A stretch of 64,000 bases of DNA from UBA1672 sp033851915 (lineage in GTDB: Bacteria; Pseudomonadota; Alphaproteobacteria; Micavibrionales; Micavibrionaceae): positions 62,001 to 126,000 of the forward strand of contig JAWSVM010000007.1 in assembly GCA_033851915.1 (NCBI GenBank). The letters run 5' to 3'. Below, piece by piece: positions 25,681 to 34,406 of the stretch. The notes beneath the pieces were generated by a model. It was not told where the DNA came from, did not search any database, and saw nothing but the letters and a program-made list of their open reading frames with translations. Numbering within the stretch: the first letter of the stretch is position 1; each line of letters begins with the position of its first letter. The position numbers were made by a program, and so were the translations under genes.

Positions 25681-26283
25681 TTATTCTGCTGCTGCTTTTT
25701 CTTTTTCTTCAGCAGGTGCTTCTTCTTCAGAAACTTCTTCTGCTGCTTCTTCAGCTGGGGCAATTGTCATCTTAACAATTTTATCCGGGCTGGATGGTGG
25801 CTCACCAACGGCAAGTTTATCAATGAACTCCATGCCGGATGTTACTTGACCTAGCACGGTATATTGACCAGTTAGGAAGCTACAGCCACTGTCTGTGAAA
25901 CAGAAAAAGAATTGTGAATTCGCACTGTCAGGGTTTGAAGAGCGTGCCATGCCGATTGTTCCACGCTTATATGCGTATGGGCTGAACTCTGCAGGAACAT
26001 CAGGGTATTTTGAACCACCCATGCCTGTGCCTGTTGGGTCGCCTGTTTGTGCCATGAAGCCGCTAATTACACGGTGGAAAATAATTCCATCGTAGAAGCC
26101 TTCGCCGATCAGAGTTTTGACGCGTTCAACGTGTTTCGGGGCAATATCGGGTAGTAGATCAATAACGACTGTGCCGCCGCCGGATACTTCCATATGTACC
26201 GTATTCGCGGAATCCGCTTTTGCATCTGTTCCTGCTGTCATGATCAAAAGACCTCCAAGTGTAAGCATAAATTTCTTAAGCAT
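25681..26283 (-). CDS. Exported cyclophilin-type peptidyl-prolyl isomerase
   Basis: Cyclophilin, 200 residues, with a signal peptide (LTLGGLLIMTAGTDAKA) for the periplasm. The active-site blocks are clear: DGIIFHRVISGFMAQTGDPTG, GTIGMARSSNPDSANSQFF and LTGQYTVLGQVTSG. It catalyses proline cis/trans isomerisation in folding proteins. An unusual acidic Glu/Ala tail of about 30 residues (EEAAEEVSEEEAPAEE) follows the domain. First gene of a likely cyclophilin-phzF-glucosidase run. Confidence 0.9.
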   Translation of the reverse strand: MLKKFMLTLGGLLIMTAGTDAKADSANTVHMEVSGGGTVVIDLLPDIAPKHVERVKTLIGEGFYDGIIFHRVISGFMAQTGDPTGTGMGGSKYPDVPAEFSPYAYKRGTIGMARSSNPDSANSQFFFCFTDSGCSFLTGQYTVLGQVTSGMEFIDKLAVGEPPSSPDKIVKMTIAPAEEAAEEVSEEEAPAEEKEKAAAE

Positions 26284-26364
26284 TTTATATCCTCTTAAGA
26301 GTTAACATTAAGGGATTATTGGTTACATACCGTGGGCATAAATGCAAGGGATGGATGGGATTTG

Positions 26365-26607
26365 TTACACTGTTTCTTTGTTTTTTTCGGTAACTTTGTT
26401 CATTTTTTGGGATATACCCTCAATGGTGCGGGCATTATTGTGCGTATCAACCATTGTTTTAAGTTCGCTTACGCATGTTCCGCAATTTATTTCTGCTCCG
26501 CCTGAACATGCGGCATACACATCTTTAACGCGTGCGCTTTTCTTTGTCGTATCCAAATGGTTACGAACATCTGTGTCAGTAAAGGGGTTGCACATGCATA
26601 TATACAT
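26365..26607 (-). CDS. bfd: Bacterioferritin-associated ferredoxin
   Basis: Small [2Fe-2S] protein that reduces bacterioferritin to release stored iron. The N-terminal MYICMCNPFTD has Cys4 and Cys6, and INCGTCV has Cys42 and Cys45, which gives the Bfd C-x-C...C-x2-C arrangement. The 80-residue product is slightly longer than usual because of a C-terminal charged tail. A perfect Fur-type palindrome lies 38 bases upstream, fitting induction under iron shortage. bfr is 1.1 kb away on the same strand, beyond a thioredoxin-like gene and an acetyltransferase gene. Confidence 0.9.
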   Translation of the reverse strand: MYICMCNPFTDTDVRNHLDTTKKSARVKDVYAACSGGAEINCGTCVSELKTMVDTHNNARTIEGISQKMNKVTEKNKETV

Positions 26608-26644
26608 AGGGTTATTTCCAACATGTTTGATTCGTTGTTAGTAA

Positions 26645-26659
26645 TGATAATTATTATCA
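26645..26659. promoter_or_regulatory. Fur box upstream of bfd
   Basis: A perfect 7-1-7 palindrome, TGATAAT-T-ATTATCA, matches the core of the known Fur operator. It sits in the divergent region between bfd (minus) and the thioredoxin-like gene (plus), 38 bases from the bfd start. A partial copy, CATTATCA, lies about 30 bases further on. Binding itself is inferred from the match. Confidence 0.85.
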
Positions 26660-26769
26660 TCTATCCTTTGTAAATGCAAGTCATTATCAACTGAATAAAT
26701 GTATCTATTCTTGTTTATGTGACGAACTAGGGTATATGTTATTTCGATTTTATTTATGGAGAGCGTAGA

Positions 26770-27273
26770 ATGATTTCAAAATCAATGATGGTAATCACCT
26801 TATTTATGGCTGTTTTTGTATCGGCAATAGCAGTGCAAGCGGCGGATAAGCATAAACAAGGCGTAGAAATCCATAGAGTGTCGCCCCATAGAATAGCGCG
26901 TGATATTAATAATGTTAAGGGAAAGAAGCGCGCCATTGTTCTGTATGCGTCATGGTGCCCGAATTGTGTGCAAAAAATGCCACAGATTATAGATATAGAG
27001 CGTGCCAAGGCCGGCTCTATTATTGCGATTTCTATTGATGAGAGCCGTCAAGATTTCACACGTTATATGAACAAGCTGGGAGATGTTCCGTTTAAAGCCA
27101 TTGTCATTGACGGGCCGGAATGGAAGTTGGCGGAAGAGTTTGAACGGTTTGATGTTGAAGTGTGGGAAGCTATTCCACATATTATTTTGCTTGATGAAAA
27201 TAATAAAACTGTAGAGCAGGGGAATTTTTCGCCGAAGTATATCGAAAAGTTTTTGTTGTCTAATGAAAATTGA
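26770..27273 (+). CDS. Exported thioredoxin-like (TlpA-type) protein
   Basis: A 167-residue thioredoxin-fold protein with an N-terminal signal (MVITLFMAVFVSAIAVQA). The redox motif is in YASWCPNCVQKMP (CPNC), and the cis-Pro region in WEAIPHIILLDENN. It probably acts in periplasmic disulfide exchange. GGAGAGCGTAGA precedes the start. Because it is divergent from bfd over the Fur box, iron control is possible but not shown. Confidence 0.85.
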   Translation: MISKSMMVITLFMAVFVSAIAVQAADKHKQGVEIHRVSPHRIARDINNVKGKKRAIVLYASWCPNCVQKMPQIIDIERAKAGSIIAISIDESRQDFTRYMNKLGDVPFKAIVIDGPEWKLAEEFERFDVEVWEAIPHIILLDENNKTVEQGNFSPKYIEKFLLSNEN

Positions 27274-27278
27274 AGGCT

Positions 27279-27722
27279 TTATGGCTTTTTATATTTTATG
27301 AATGGTGTCAGCGTTGCGACTTGATCATATAGGCGACGCGCACGCGTGTTATCACGCTCTGTCATCCAATATACTTGATCTGCCCCATGTGTGTCCGCGG
27401 CTTGATATACGGCTTCGATAAGGGCTTTGCCAATACCGGATTTCCTTTGCTTTGTGTCCACAAATAAATCCTGTAAGTAGCAGTAGGGGCCGATGGTCCA
27501 GCATGATGCGTGGAAAAGATAATGTGTAAAGCCAATGATGTTGTCATGTTCATCAACGGCACATAAGCCGTGAGGGCTTATGTCATCCAGAATTAAGCGT
27601 TCCCATGTCTTTGACGAAATATCATCGGACAGGTCAGTTTTATAGAAACTAAGGTACTGCTTCCAAAGCACAGACCATGCGTCATGGTCTGTGTGCTTAA
27701 GAGGTCTAATGATGAAAGACAT
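27279..27722 (-). CDS. GNAT-family N-acetyltransferase
   Basis: A 147-residue acetyltransferase of the GCN5 fold. The acetyl-CoA binding region is YLQDLFVDTKQRKSGIGKAL (an RxxGIG version of Q/RxxGxG/A), followed by VYWMTERDNTRARRLYDQVA. Substrate unknown. The start overlaps the bacterioferritin stop as TAATG, so the two are translationally coupled. Confidence 0.85.
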   Translation of the reverse strand: MSFIIRPLKHTDHDAWSVLWKQYLSFYKTDLSDDISSKTWERLILDDISPHGLCAVDEHDNIIGFTHYLFHASCWTIGPYCYLQDLFVDTKQRKSGIGKALIEAVYQAADTHGADQVYWMTERDNTRARRLYDQVATLTPFIKYKKP

Positions 27723-28210
27723 TAAGCCTCTGCATCCAATGCGCTTTCAGAATTAATCTGAATATAATTTTGCAGCCCCATATTCTCGATCATCTGTAAT
27801 TGTGTTTCCAGATAATCAATATGGCCTTCCTCATCAGCAAGGATTTTTGCGAACAGGTCACGTGATACATAATCTTTAACGTCTTCTGCGTGCTCAACAG
27901 CTGCGCGGTAATGTCCTGCGCCGCCATGTTCCAGCTTTAGATCGCATTCAAGGATTTCCTTGACGTTTTGTCCGATCATAAGCTTTTCAAGGCTCTGTAG
28001 GTTTGGCAGCCCTTCAAGGAACAATATACGTTTGATGAGGTTGTCAGCGTGATGCATTTCCTCTATCGATTCGTTATATTCGTGCTTGGCGAGTTTTGTG
28101 ATGCCCCAATCTTCTAGCATGCGTGAATGTAGAAAATATTGGTTTACGGCGGTCAGCTCTTTTTTAAGGGCTTCATTCAAAAACTCTATAACTTTTTTGT
28201 CACCTTTCAT
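27722..28210 (-). CDS. bfr: Bacterioferritin
   Basis: Haem-containing ferritin that stores iron as a 24-mer in the cytoplasm. It has 162 residues. Ferroxidase ligands are in place: Glu18 (ALKKELTAVNQYF), Glu51 and His54 in EEMHHAD, and further Glu/His in the third and fourth helices (DEEGHIDYLETQL). Met52 in EEMHHA is the haem ligand. Works with Bfd, encoded 1.1 kb downstream. No clear Fur box is seen directly before it. Confidence 0.95.
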   Translation of the reverse strand: MKGDKKVIEFLNEALKKELTAVNQYFLHSRMLEDWGITKLAKHEYNESIEEMHHADNLIKRILFLEGLPNLQSLEKLMIGQNVKEILECDLKLEHGGAGHYRAAVEHAEDVKDYVSRDLFAKILADEEGHIDYLETQLQMIENMGLQNYIQINSESALDAEA

Positions 28211-28241
28211 GGTGTACCTCTCTTTATATATTCAAAACGCT

Positions 28242-29552
28242 TTATTTAAAGGCGCGGTCTAATATTGCGCCGATATTCTTCGTGTAAGCATCATACTTAA
28301 ATATAGCATCTAGCGCATTTTTGTCAAGTTTTTCAGTGACTTGCAAATCACTCTCAAGCGCATTACGTAGTGTTAATGTGCCTTTGCCGCTGCTGCGGTC
28401 TGCCCAGACGGTCATGGCGGATTTCTGAACAATGCGGTAAGCATCTTCACGTGAAATTCCGGCCTGTGTCAAAGCCAGCATCGTGCGTTGTGAGAAGACA
28501 AGCCCGCCTGTCATTTCCAGATTATGTTTCATACGATCAGGGTAAACCAGCAACTTATCAATGATACCGGCTAAACGATTAAGCGCGTAATCTGCAGAAA
28601 TCAAAGCATCCGGTAGTATGGTGCGTTCTACGGCGGAGTGCGAAATATCGCGTTCATGCCATAAAGCAACATTTTCAAGCGCAGGCGTTACGGCGGCGCG
28701 GATAATACGGGCTTGCCCTGTCAGATTTTCTGTTCCGATCGGGTTACGCTTATGCGGCATCGCGGAGGAGCCTTTTTGATTTGGAGAGAAATATTCCTCT
28801 GCTTCGCGGACTTCGGTGCGTTGCAGGTGGCGGATTTCAACGGCGATATTCTCAATAGAGCTGGCAACAACACCAAGCGTTGCAAAGAACATAGCATGGC
28901 GATCACGCGGGATGACTTGCGTGGCAACCATTTCCGGTTTTAAGCCGAGTTTGTCAGCAACGTGCTGTTCTACTGCCATATCAGTCGTGGCGTAGGTGCC
29001 GACTGCGCCTGAAATTGTGATTGTGCTGACCTCTTCTTTGGCTAAAACCATGCGGTCACGCGCACGTTTAAACGCGGCATAATGTCCGGCGAGCTTCATG
29101 CCGAAGGTTGTCGGCTCACCATGAATACCGTGGGAGCGACCAATACAAAGCGTGTCTTTATGCTCTAGGCTGCGTTTTTTAAGGGCAGCCATCACTTTTT
29201 CAAGGTCGGTAATAATAATATCCGCAGCTTGGGTCAACATAACGGCAAAGCTGGTGTCTATAATATCGGAACTGGTCATGCCCTGATGCACATAACGTGA
29301 GTCTTCGCCGACATATTCACCAACAGAGGTCAAGAAAGCGATCACATCATGATGGATTTCAGCTTCGATTTCATTGATGCGATCAATATCAAAATTGCCT
29401 TTTTCACGCAGGGCGATGGCCGCGCTTTCAGGAACAGTGCCAAGCTCCGCCATTTTCTCCAGAGCAAGCGTTTCAACTTCCAACCAGATACGGAATTTAT
29501 TTTCCTGTTCGAAGATGCTGGTCATTTCTGGTCGTGAATAGCGAGGAATCAT
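28242..29552 (-). CDS. purB: Adenylosuccinate lyase
   Basis: Cleaves SAICAR and adenylosuccinate in purine synthesis. The 436-residue protein starts MIPRYSRPEMTSIF, the usual opening of the short alphaproteobacterial/Gram-positive type. The fumarase/lyase signature GSSAMPHKRNP is intact, as are TSSDIIDTSFAV and IGRSHGIHGEPTTFG. Its stop is 31 bases upstream of the bfr start, so it could be the first gene of a purB-bfr-GNAT transcript. Confidence 0.97.
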   Translation of the reverse strand: MIPRYSRPEMTSIFEQENKFRIWLEVETLALEKMAELGTVPESAAIALREKGNFDIDRINEIEAEIHHDVIAFLTSVGEYVGEDSRYVHQGMTSSDIIDTSFAVMLTQAADIIITDLEKVMAALKKRSLEHKDTLCIGRSHGIHGEPTTFGMKLAGHYAAFKRARDRMVLAKEEVSTITISGAVGTYATTDMAVEQHVADKLGLKPEMVATQVIPRDRHAMFFATLGVVASSIENIAVEIRHLQRTEVREAEEYFSPNQKGSSAMPHKRNPIGTENLTGQARIIRAAVTPALENVALWHERDISHSAVERTILPDALISADYALNRLAGIIDKLLVYPDRMKHNLEMTGGLVFSQRTMLALTQAGISREDAYRIVQKSAMTVWADRSSGKGTLTLRNALESDLQVTEKLDKNALDAIFKYDAYTKNIGAILDRAFK

Positions 29553-29624
29553 GAATAAGCCTTTACAATAATTATGTGTTTATTGCCCAGAACTTATTCG
29601 ATTTTCAGCGGAGGATCAAGGGGG

Positions 29625-30413
29625 TTAGAGATAGTTACCCTTATTAAACACATAGCGCCCGTTCTTTGCTGTGGCATGCGCGGGGGTGCGGTATCTTTCA
29701 AAGTGGTCATAGCCTTCTTTAAGGTTCTCCCAGAATGGATACCAGTGTGACGCACTACGTGCTTGCATATTTTCTTTTGTCATGCGGAATGGGTAGATAT
29801 GGATCGGGATAGATTTATGCCCGTACTTAAAGTTTTGCTCAACGATCAGATAGATCTCGCCGATGCTTTTATCTGTCATCGCAAGGCACCCTATAGACAC
29901 GCAATTGCCGTGGATCATAAGCAGAGACCCCGTGCGTTTTAATGATCTGTCATAGGCGTTGGGGAAGCCGATATTGAAGGATAGAAAATATTGGCTGTTC
30001 GGGTTCAGACGGTTTTTTGTGACATTATAGAAGCCCTCCGGCGTTTGTTTGTCGCCTTCTTTTAGTTTTGGCCCTAAAACGCCTGATTTACTACAGACAT
30101 TATATGTTTTGAAGAGATCATATTCATTGCTGTAGCTGCTTTTCACCCATAGCTCCAGTTTCATTTCCGATTTAAAGGCGCGGATCAGCATCGGGTTATC
30201 CATGCTCATCCCTTTTATCACCATTTCAGTGCGGAGAACGGAGAAGTTCTTTTTACGCAGGTTTTCAAGCTGCTTATTTACCATTTTTTGCTGCAGTTTT
30301 TCTCCGCGTATAGGCGGTGGCCCTGCGCGGCGTGAATCCGGTGTGCAACCCGTGGAAAGAAACAAAACGAGGCTAAGAAGAATGGTTAGCAAGACAGGTG
30401 GCCAAATATACAT
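29625..30413 (-). CDS. L,D-transpeptidase (YkuD-family) lipoprotein
   Basis: Murein-modifying enzyme with the YkuD fold; 262 residues. The signal ends in the lipobox STGC, so it is a lipoprotein. The active-site motif is MIHGNCVSIGCLAMTD, with the catalytic Cys in SIGC. Other family blocks are KEGDKQTPEGFYNV and FNIGFPNAYDRSL. It may form 3-3 cross-links or trim or attach proteins to peptidoglycan, since the family includes both. The start overlaps the radC stop (TGATG). Confidence 0.87.
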   Translation of the reverse strand: MYIWPPVLLTILLSLVLFLSTGCTPDSRRAGPPPIRGEKLQQKMVNKQLENLRKKNFSVLRTEMVIKGMSMDNPMLIRAFKSEMKLELWVKSSYSNEYDLFKTYNVCSKSGVLGPKLKEGDKQTPEGFYNVTKNRLNPNSQYFLSFNIGFPNAYDRSLKRTGSLLMIHGNCVSIGCLAMTDKSIGEIYLIVEQNFKYGHKSIPIHIYPFRMTKENMQARSASHWYPFWENLKEGYDHFERYRTPAHATAKNGRYVFNKGNYL

Positions 30414-31117
30414 CAGATTAAGCCCTCATTACGAAAAGAGGTGTAGCCATGGCGGGCGACAACAATATGATCGTGGATTGTAATTTCAAATGGTTTCGCC
30501 GCGGCGATGATGGCATTTGTCATGTCTATATCCGCTTGTGAGGGTTTAGGATCACCGCTTGGGTGGTTATGCATAAGTATAAGGGCTGTGGCGCCTAATT
30601 CAAGGCTGCGTTTCATAATTTCACGTGGATATGCAGGGGTATGGTCAACCGTGCCCGAGCCTTGAATTTCATCGGCGATCAATTCGTTCTTTTTATTCAT
30701 GAAAAGGATGCGGAAATATTCCTTCTTTTCATGTGCCATGGTCATGTGGCAATAATCCATGAGGCGCGTCCAGTTATTCAGGATTGGCTTTTGCATCAGC
30801 TCTTGCTTCATCATGCGTTCTGCTATGGCGGTGACGGTTTTAATCGCGGTGGCCACATTTTCACTGATGCCGTCTATTTGTGTTAGCTCATGATGTGAGG
30901 CGCTCATTAGTTCGGGTAGAGAGCCAAAGGTGGAGAGTAGGGTCTTTGCCAGTTCCTTTACATCACGGCGTGGGATAGCCATGAATAATAACAGTTCCAA
31001 CAGTTCATAATCTTGTAGCGCGACCGCACCTGCGCCAACAAAGCGATCTCTCAATCTTTGTCTATGGCCTGCATAATGCGGAGTTTTCTTTTCTTGTTTT
31101 CCGAATAAATCGGTCAT
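30413..31117 (-). CDS. radC: RadC-family JAB/MPN domain protein
   Basis: A 234-residue RadC protein. An N-terminal helix-hairpin-helix region (ISENVATAIKTV) is followed by the JAMM metalloprotease-like motif ALILMHNHPSGDPKPSQADID. Its name comes from a supposed repair role that is not firmly supported, so the cellular function is uncertain. Order on the minus strand is map, radC, L,D-transpeptidase, with short gaps of 13 bases and an overlap: a likely operon. Confidence 0.93.
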   Translation of the reverse strand: MTDLFGKQEKKTPHYAGHRQRLRDRFVGAGAVALQDYELLELLLFMAIPRRDVKELAKTLLSTFGSLPELMSASHHELTQIDGISENVATAIKTVTAIAERMMKQELMQKPILNNWTRLMDYCHMTMAHEKKEYFRILFMNKKNELIADEIQGSGTVDHTPAYPREIMKRSLELGATALILMHNHPSGDPKPSQADIDMTNAIIAAAKPFEITIHDHIVVARHGYTSFRNEGLI

Positions 31118-31130
31118 TTAAGTCCTGATC

Positions 31131-31955
31131 TTAGCTGTATGGCGGCTTTGTGAACCCTTTGGGGGACAGGGTGAATATTTCAAAGCCATCTTCTGTGACG
31201 GCGAGGGAATGTTCAAACTGGGCAGAAAGCGAGCGGTCACGTGTTACTGCCGTCCAACCATCACTTTTAAGAACTTTGGTTGTGTAATGTCCGGCATTTA
31301 TCATCGGCTCAATCGTGAAGAACATGCCAGGCTCTAATACTGTACCGGTATTAGGCTCGCCGTAATGCATCACTGATGGGGCGGCATGAAACATGCGGCC
31401 TAAGCCGTGACCACAGAAATCTCGTACAACGGAGAAGCGTTGTTTTTCGGCAATTTGTTGAATGGCATATCCGATATCACCAAGCGTCGCGCCGGGCTTT
31501 ACGGCTTCGATGCCTGCCATCATTGAATCATAGGTTACATCACATAGGCGGCGTGCCTTGATAGGCGTTTTATCGCCTGCGAGATACATGCGCGATGTAT
31601 CGCCGTGCCAGCCATCAAGGATAACAGTGACATCAATATTAACAATATCGCCATCACGGAGCTTTTTTTCGTTTGGTATGCCGTGGCATACAACGTGATT
31701 AATGGATGTGCAAATTGATTTTGGGAACGGCGTTGGCCCGCCGCCTTGATAATTGAGTGGCGCGGGGATAGCACCTGCCTTTGTGCAATGGTCGTGACAT
31801 AGGCGATCCAGTTCCTCTGTCGTTACACCAGGCACAACATGATCGGTAATCATATCCAGAATTTCTGCCGCTAGCTGGCCAGCTTTTCGCATACCATCGA
31901 AGTCTTCGGGGGGATGCAATTCTATACCTTCGGCGGTGAAAGTGGATGTTGTCAT
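31131..31955 (-). CDS. map: Methionine aminopeptidase, type I
   Basis: Removes the initiator Met from new proteins. I place the start at the ATG at 31955 (MTTSTFTAEG), because AAGGAA sits eight bases before it; the frame extends further upstream without a binding site. The pita-bread fold motifs are present: VCHGIPNEKKLRDGDIVNID, FCGHGLGRMFH, and MFFTIEPMIN, which supply the Asp/His/Glu metal ligands. Likely first gene of the map-radC-L,D-transpeptidase run. Confidence 0.95.
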   Translation of the reverse strand: MTTSTFTAEGIELHPPEDFDGMRKAGQLAAEILDMITDHVVPGVTTEELDRLCHDHCTKAGAIPAPLNYQGGGPTPFPKSICTSINHVVCHGIPNEKKLRDGDIVNIDVTVILDGWHGDTSRMYLAGDKTPIKARRLCDVTYDSMMAGIEAVKPGATLGDIGYAIQQIAEKQRFSVVRDFCGHGLGRMFHAAPSVMHYGEPNTGTVLEPGMFFTIEPMINAGHYTTKVLKSDGWTAVTRDRSLSAQFEHSLAVTEDGFEIFTLSPKGFTKPPYS

Positions 31956-32037
31956 TTTTATTCCTTTTGCAAATGCTGTCATCTTTTTCCTACACATGTT
32001 AAATATAGCTTTGTGCAAGATGTGTAAAGAAGATTGG

Positions 32038-32778
32038 ATGAATTCAATGGCTAAGCAATATACAGCAGCAATGATTGTAATTGGGAACGAGATTCTATCG
32101 GGACGAACGCAGGATTTGAATATTAATTATGTTGCGAATAAGCTGGTTGAGTGCGGCGTTGTTTTGGCCGAGGTGCGGATTATTCCCGATGTCGAGAGCG
32201 TCATTATTTCAACGATCAGGGAATTAGGCGATCAAGTCGATTATATCTTTACCAGTGGCGGTATAGGGCCAACGCATGATGATATTACCGCGGTCAGTGT
32301 TGCGAAGGCTTTTGACGTTGCGTTGGAAGAACATCCGGAGGCTAGAGCGTTATTGTTGGCGCATTATGGGGATAATGATCTCAGCACGGCGCGTTTGCGT
32401 ATGGCGCGTATTCCTGTCGGGGCGGAGTTGATTCCTAACCCTGTTTCAGTTGCACCGGGCTTTGTCATTGAAAATACGCATGTTATGGCAGGCGTACCGC
32501 GGATTATGCAGGCGATGATGGATCATGTTGCTTGCACATTAAAGGGGGGCGCCGTTATTCAATCACGCACTGTTTCTTGCACTTTAACGGAAAGTATCAT
32601 TGCGAAAGAGTTAACCGAGATACAAGAAGACTGGAAAAACGTGGATATAGGGAGTTACCCTTATTTCAAAGATGGCGTGTTGGGTGTAAATATTGTGCTG
32701 CGCTCCAGTGTGGAAAGTGACTTGGAACAGGCGGTAAGTGATGTTTCGGAAATGGTTGACGGCTTAATAGGCACCTGA
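32038..32778 (+). CDS. CinA-type molybdopterin-binding-like domain protein
   Basis: A MoaB/Mog-fold protein matching the N-terminal domain of CinA; 246 residues from the ATG at 32038 (MNSMAKQ), or a few fewer from 32047. Motifs: AAMIVIGNEILSGRTQDLN, IFTSGGIGPTHDDITAVSVA and AGVPRIMQAMM. It lacks the C-terminal nicotinamide-nucleotide amidase domain. Members with this domain can act as ADP-ribose pyrophosphatases, but this one is untested. Its 3' end overlaps the convergent sugar-transferase gene by 15 bases. Confidence 0.85.
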   Translation: MNSMAKQYTAAMIVIGNEILSGRTQDLNINYVANKLVECGVVLAEVRIIPDVESVIISTIRELGDQVDYIFTSGGIGPTHDDITAVSVAKAFDVALEEHPEARALLLAHYGDNDLSTARLRMARIPVGAELIPNPVSVAPGFVIENTHVMAGVPRIMQAMMDHVACTLKGGAVIQSRTVSCTLTESIIAKELTEIQEDWKNVDIGSYPYFKDGVLGVNIVLRSSVESDLEQAVSDVSEMVDGLIGT

Positions 32779-34263
32779 GCCGCATAAAACAACGCGCAAG
32801 GTTCTAATCAAAATCACGATATCACCCCAAACCGACCAATTACGGACATACCAGCCATCCCAATAGACGCGTCTGTCAAAACTGGCGTCACTGCGCCCGC
32901 TGACTTGCCAAAGGCCTGTAATGCCCGGGCGTACCTGATAGTAATGTTTTATCGCTTCGCCAAAGAGGGGGACTTCGTCATCAAGGATAGGGCGTGGACC
33001 AACGAGGCTCATATCACCTATAAGCACATTCCAGAGCTGTGGCAGTTCATCAATGCTGGTTTTGCGGATGATGCGTGCGGTCTTTGTTGTGACGCGTGGG
33101 TCAGGTTGTTTTAGTTTTCTGAATTCTTCCCAATCTGCCTTGGCAACGGGATCACGCTCTAGTAATTCGTGGAGTAAATGATCTGAATTGGGTTCCATTG
33201 ATTGAAATTTCCAGCATTTAAACTTGTTGCCGTTCCTGCCAATGCGATATCCGCCGTAAAACAATGAACCGCCTTGTCCTTCCAGCTTAAGACAAACCAT
33301 AACACCAAGCATGATGGGAGACAGTAATAGAAGTGCGCAAGAGGCCGCCGTAATATCCATTGTGCGCTTTAAGAAGCGTCCCATAGGAGAGAATATCGAT
33401 GTTTTGGCGTGGAGCAGCATAATATCATAGCCAAAGAAGTATCGTGGCTCCATTTCAAACAAGCTGACGCGTGACACGGGTGGTACAATGGCATAAAGAG
33501 CATTTAGCTCTGTCAGCACCTTGATAAGCTCGTCACGTTCTTCCCCGCGGAATGTCTCAAGGGATATAACGAAGAAATGGTCTATATTTTTTTGTATGGA
33601 TTCACGGTAATTTATTCTTCCGCGGATCACGTTTATATCTCTATATTGCGCAGGGATTGTACTTTTATCGAGGCCTTTTTCGGCATCTCTATCACGTAGT
33701 GAAACTGTTTTAACATCATAGCCTGTATAGCGATCTGCGCTGAATGCGAACAGGATGTCTGTGATTGTGTTGATATCCCCGATTAAGACTGTGGGGATGC
33801 GCCATATTCCTTTCCCACGGGCAATGGCATACACAATTTGCCGCCCCGTTAATGTTAGAAAGCAAACGTAGATCCAGCTTAATCCTATGAGTAGTCTGGA
33901 AAAGGACATGTCGAGGGCAAAGCGGATGAAGCCATCCATGATTAATGCCATAAGACAGACACCAAGAACGCTTTGCACTTGGCTCCACCATGGAACACGT
34001 TGTGTGTAATGGCCTTTTGTGAAGAACAGGAACAGCACAATGGGGCACATCCATACAAAGAACAAATCGTGGATCATTTTGTAATCTGACAGGGGCTTAT
34101 TATATGTCTCGGGCAGTATTAAATCTTTTAAAAATTGTGCTGATAATAGAGCGAGTATGAAGGAGAAACTCATCGCAATCATGTCAGAGAAGAACAGTGT
34201 GACGCTGACTGTCTCTTTTACCAATGGCCTTGCTTTATCGTTCTTTTCTGTCTTTGCTGCCAT
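32764..34263 (-). CDS. WbaP-like undecaprenyl-phosphate sugar phosphotransferase
   Basis: Polyprenyl-phosphate hexose-1-phosphate transferase, which loads the first sugar onto the lipid carrier for exopolysaccharide or O-antigen. The 499-residue protein has four or five N-terminal membrane helices, a middle CoA-binding-like domain, and the C-terminal bacterial sugar transferase domain: KRTMDITAASCALLLLSP, then GGYRIGRNGNKFKCWKFQSM, IRKTSIDELPQLWNVL and SLVGPRPILDDEV, ending GLWQVSGRSD. The layout is that of WbaP. Sugar unknown; no other export genes are adjacent except perhaps the lipoprotein gene upstream. Confidence 0.9.
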   Translation of the reverse strand: MAAKTEKNDKARPLVKETVSVTLFFSDMIAMSFSFILALLSAQFLKDLILPETYNKPLSDYKMIHDLFFVWMCPIVLFLFFTKGHYTQRVPWWSQVQSVLGVCLMALIMDGFIRFALDMSFSRLLIGLSWIYVCFLTLTGRQIVYAIARGKGIWRIPTVLIGDINTITDILFAFSADRYTGYDVKTVSLRDRDAEKGLDKSTIPAQYRDINVIRGRINYRESIQKNIDHFFVISLETFRGEERDELIKVLTELNALYAIVPPVSRVSLFEMEPRYFFGYDIMLLHAKTSIFSPMGRFLKRTMDITAASCALLLLSPIMLGVMVCLKLEGQGGSLFYGGYRIGRNGNKFKCWKFQSMEPNSDHLLHELLERDPVAKADWEEFRKLKQPDPRVTTKTARIIRKTSIDELPQLWNVLIGDMSLVGPRPILDDEVPLFGEAIKHYYQVRPGITGLWQVSGRSDASFDRRVYWDGWYVRNWSVWGDIVILIRTLRVVLCGSGAY

Positions 34264-34406
34264 TGATTTGCCCGGTTCATGCTGTCTTTAATTGTCGATA
34301 TAGTCATTACTAAATAGGTATATAGCAAGTTGTACTCATTAAGATACATTGAATTAAGATATATTGAAGCTACAGGAAAGGGCTATCGAAAAAATATAGC
34401 GGTGAT

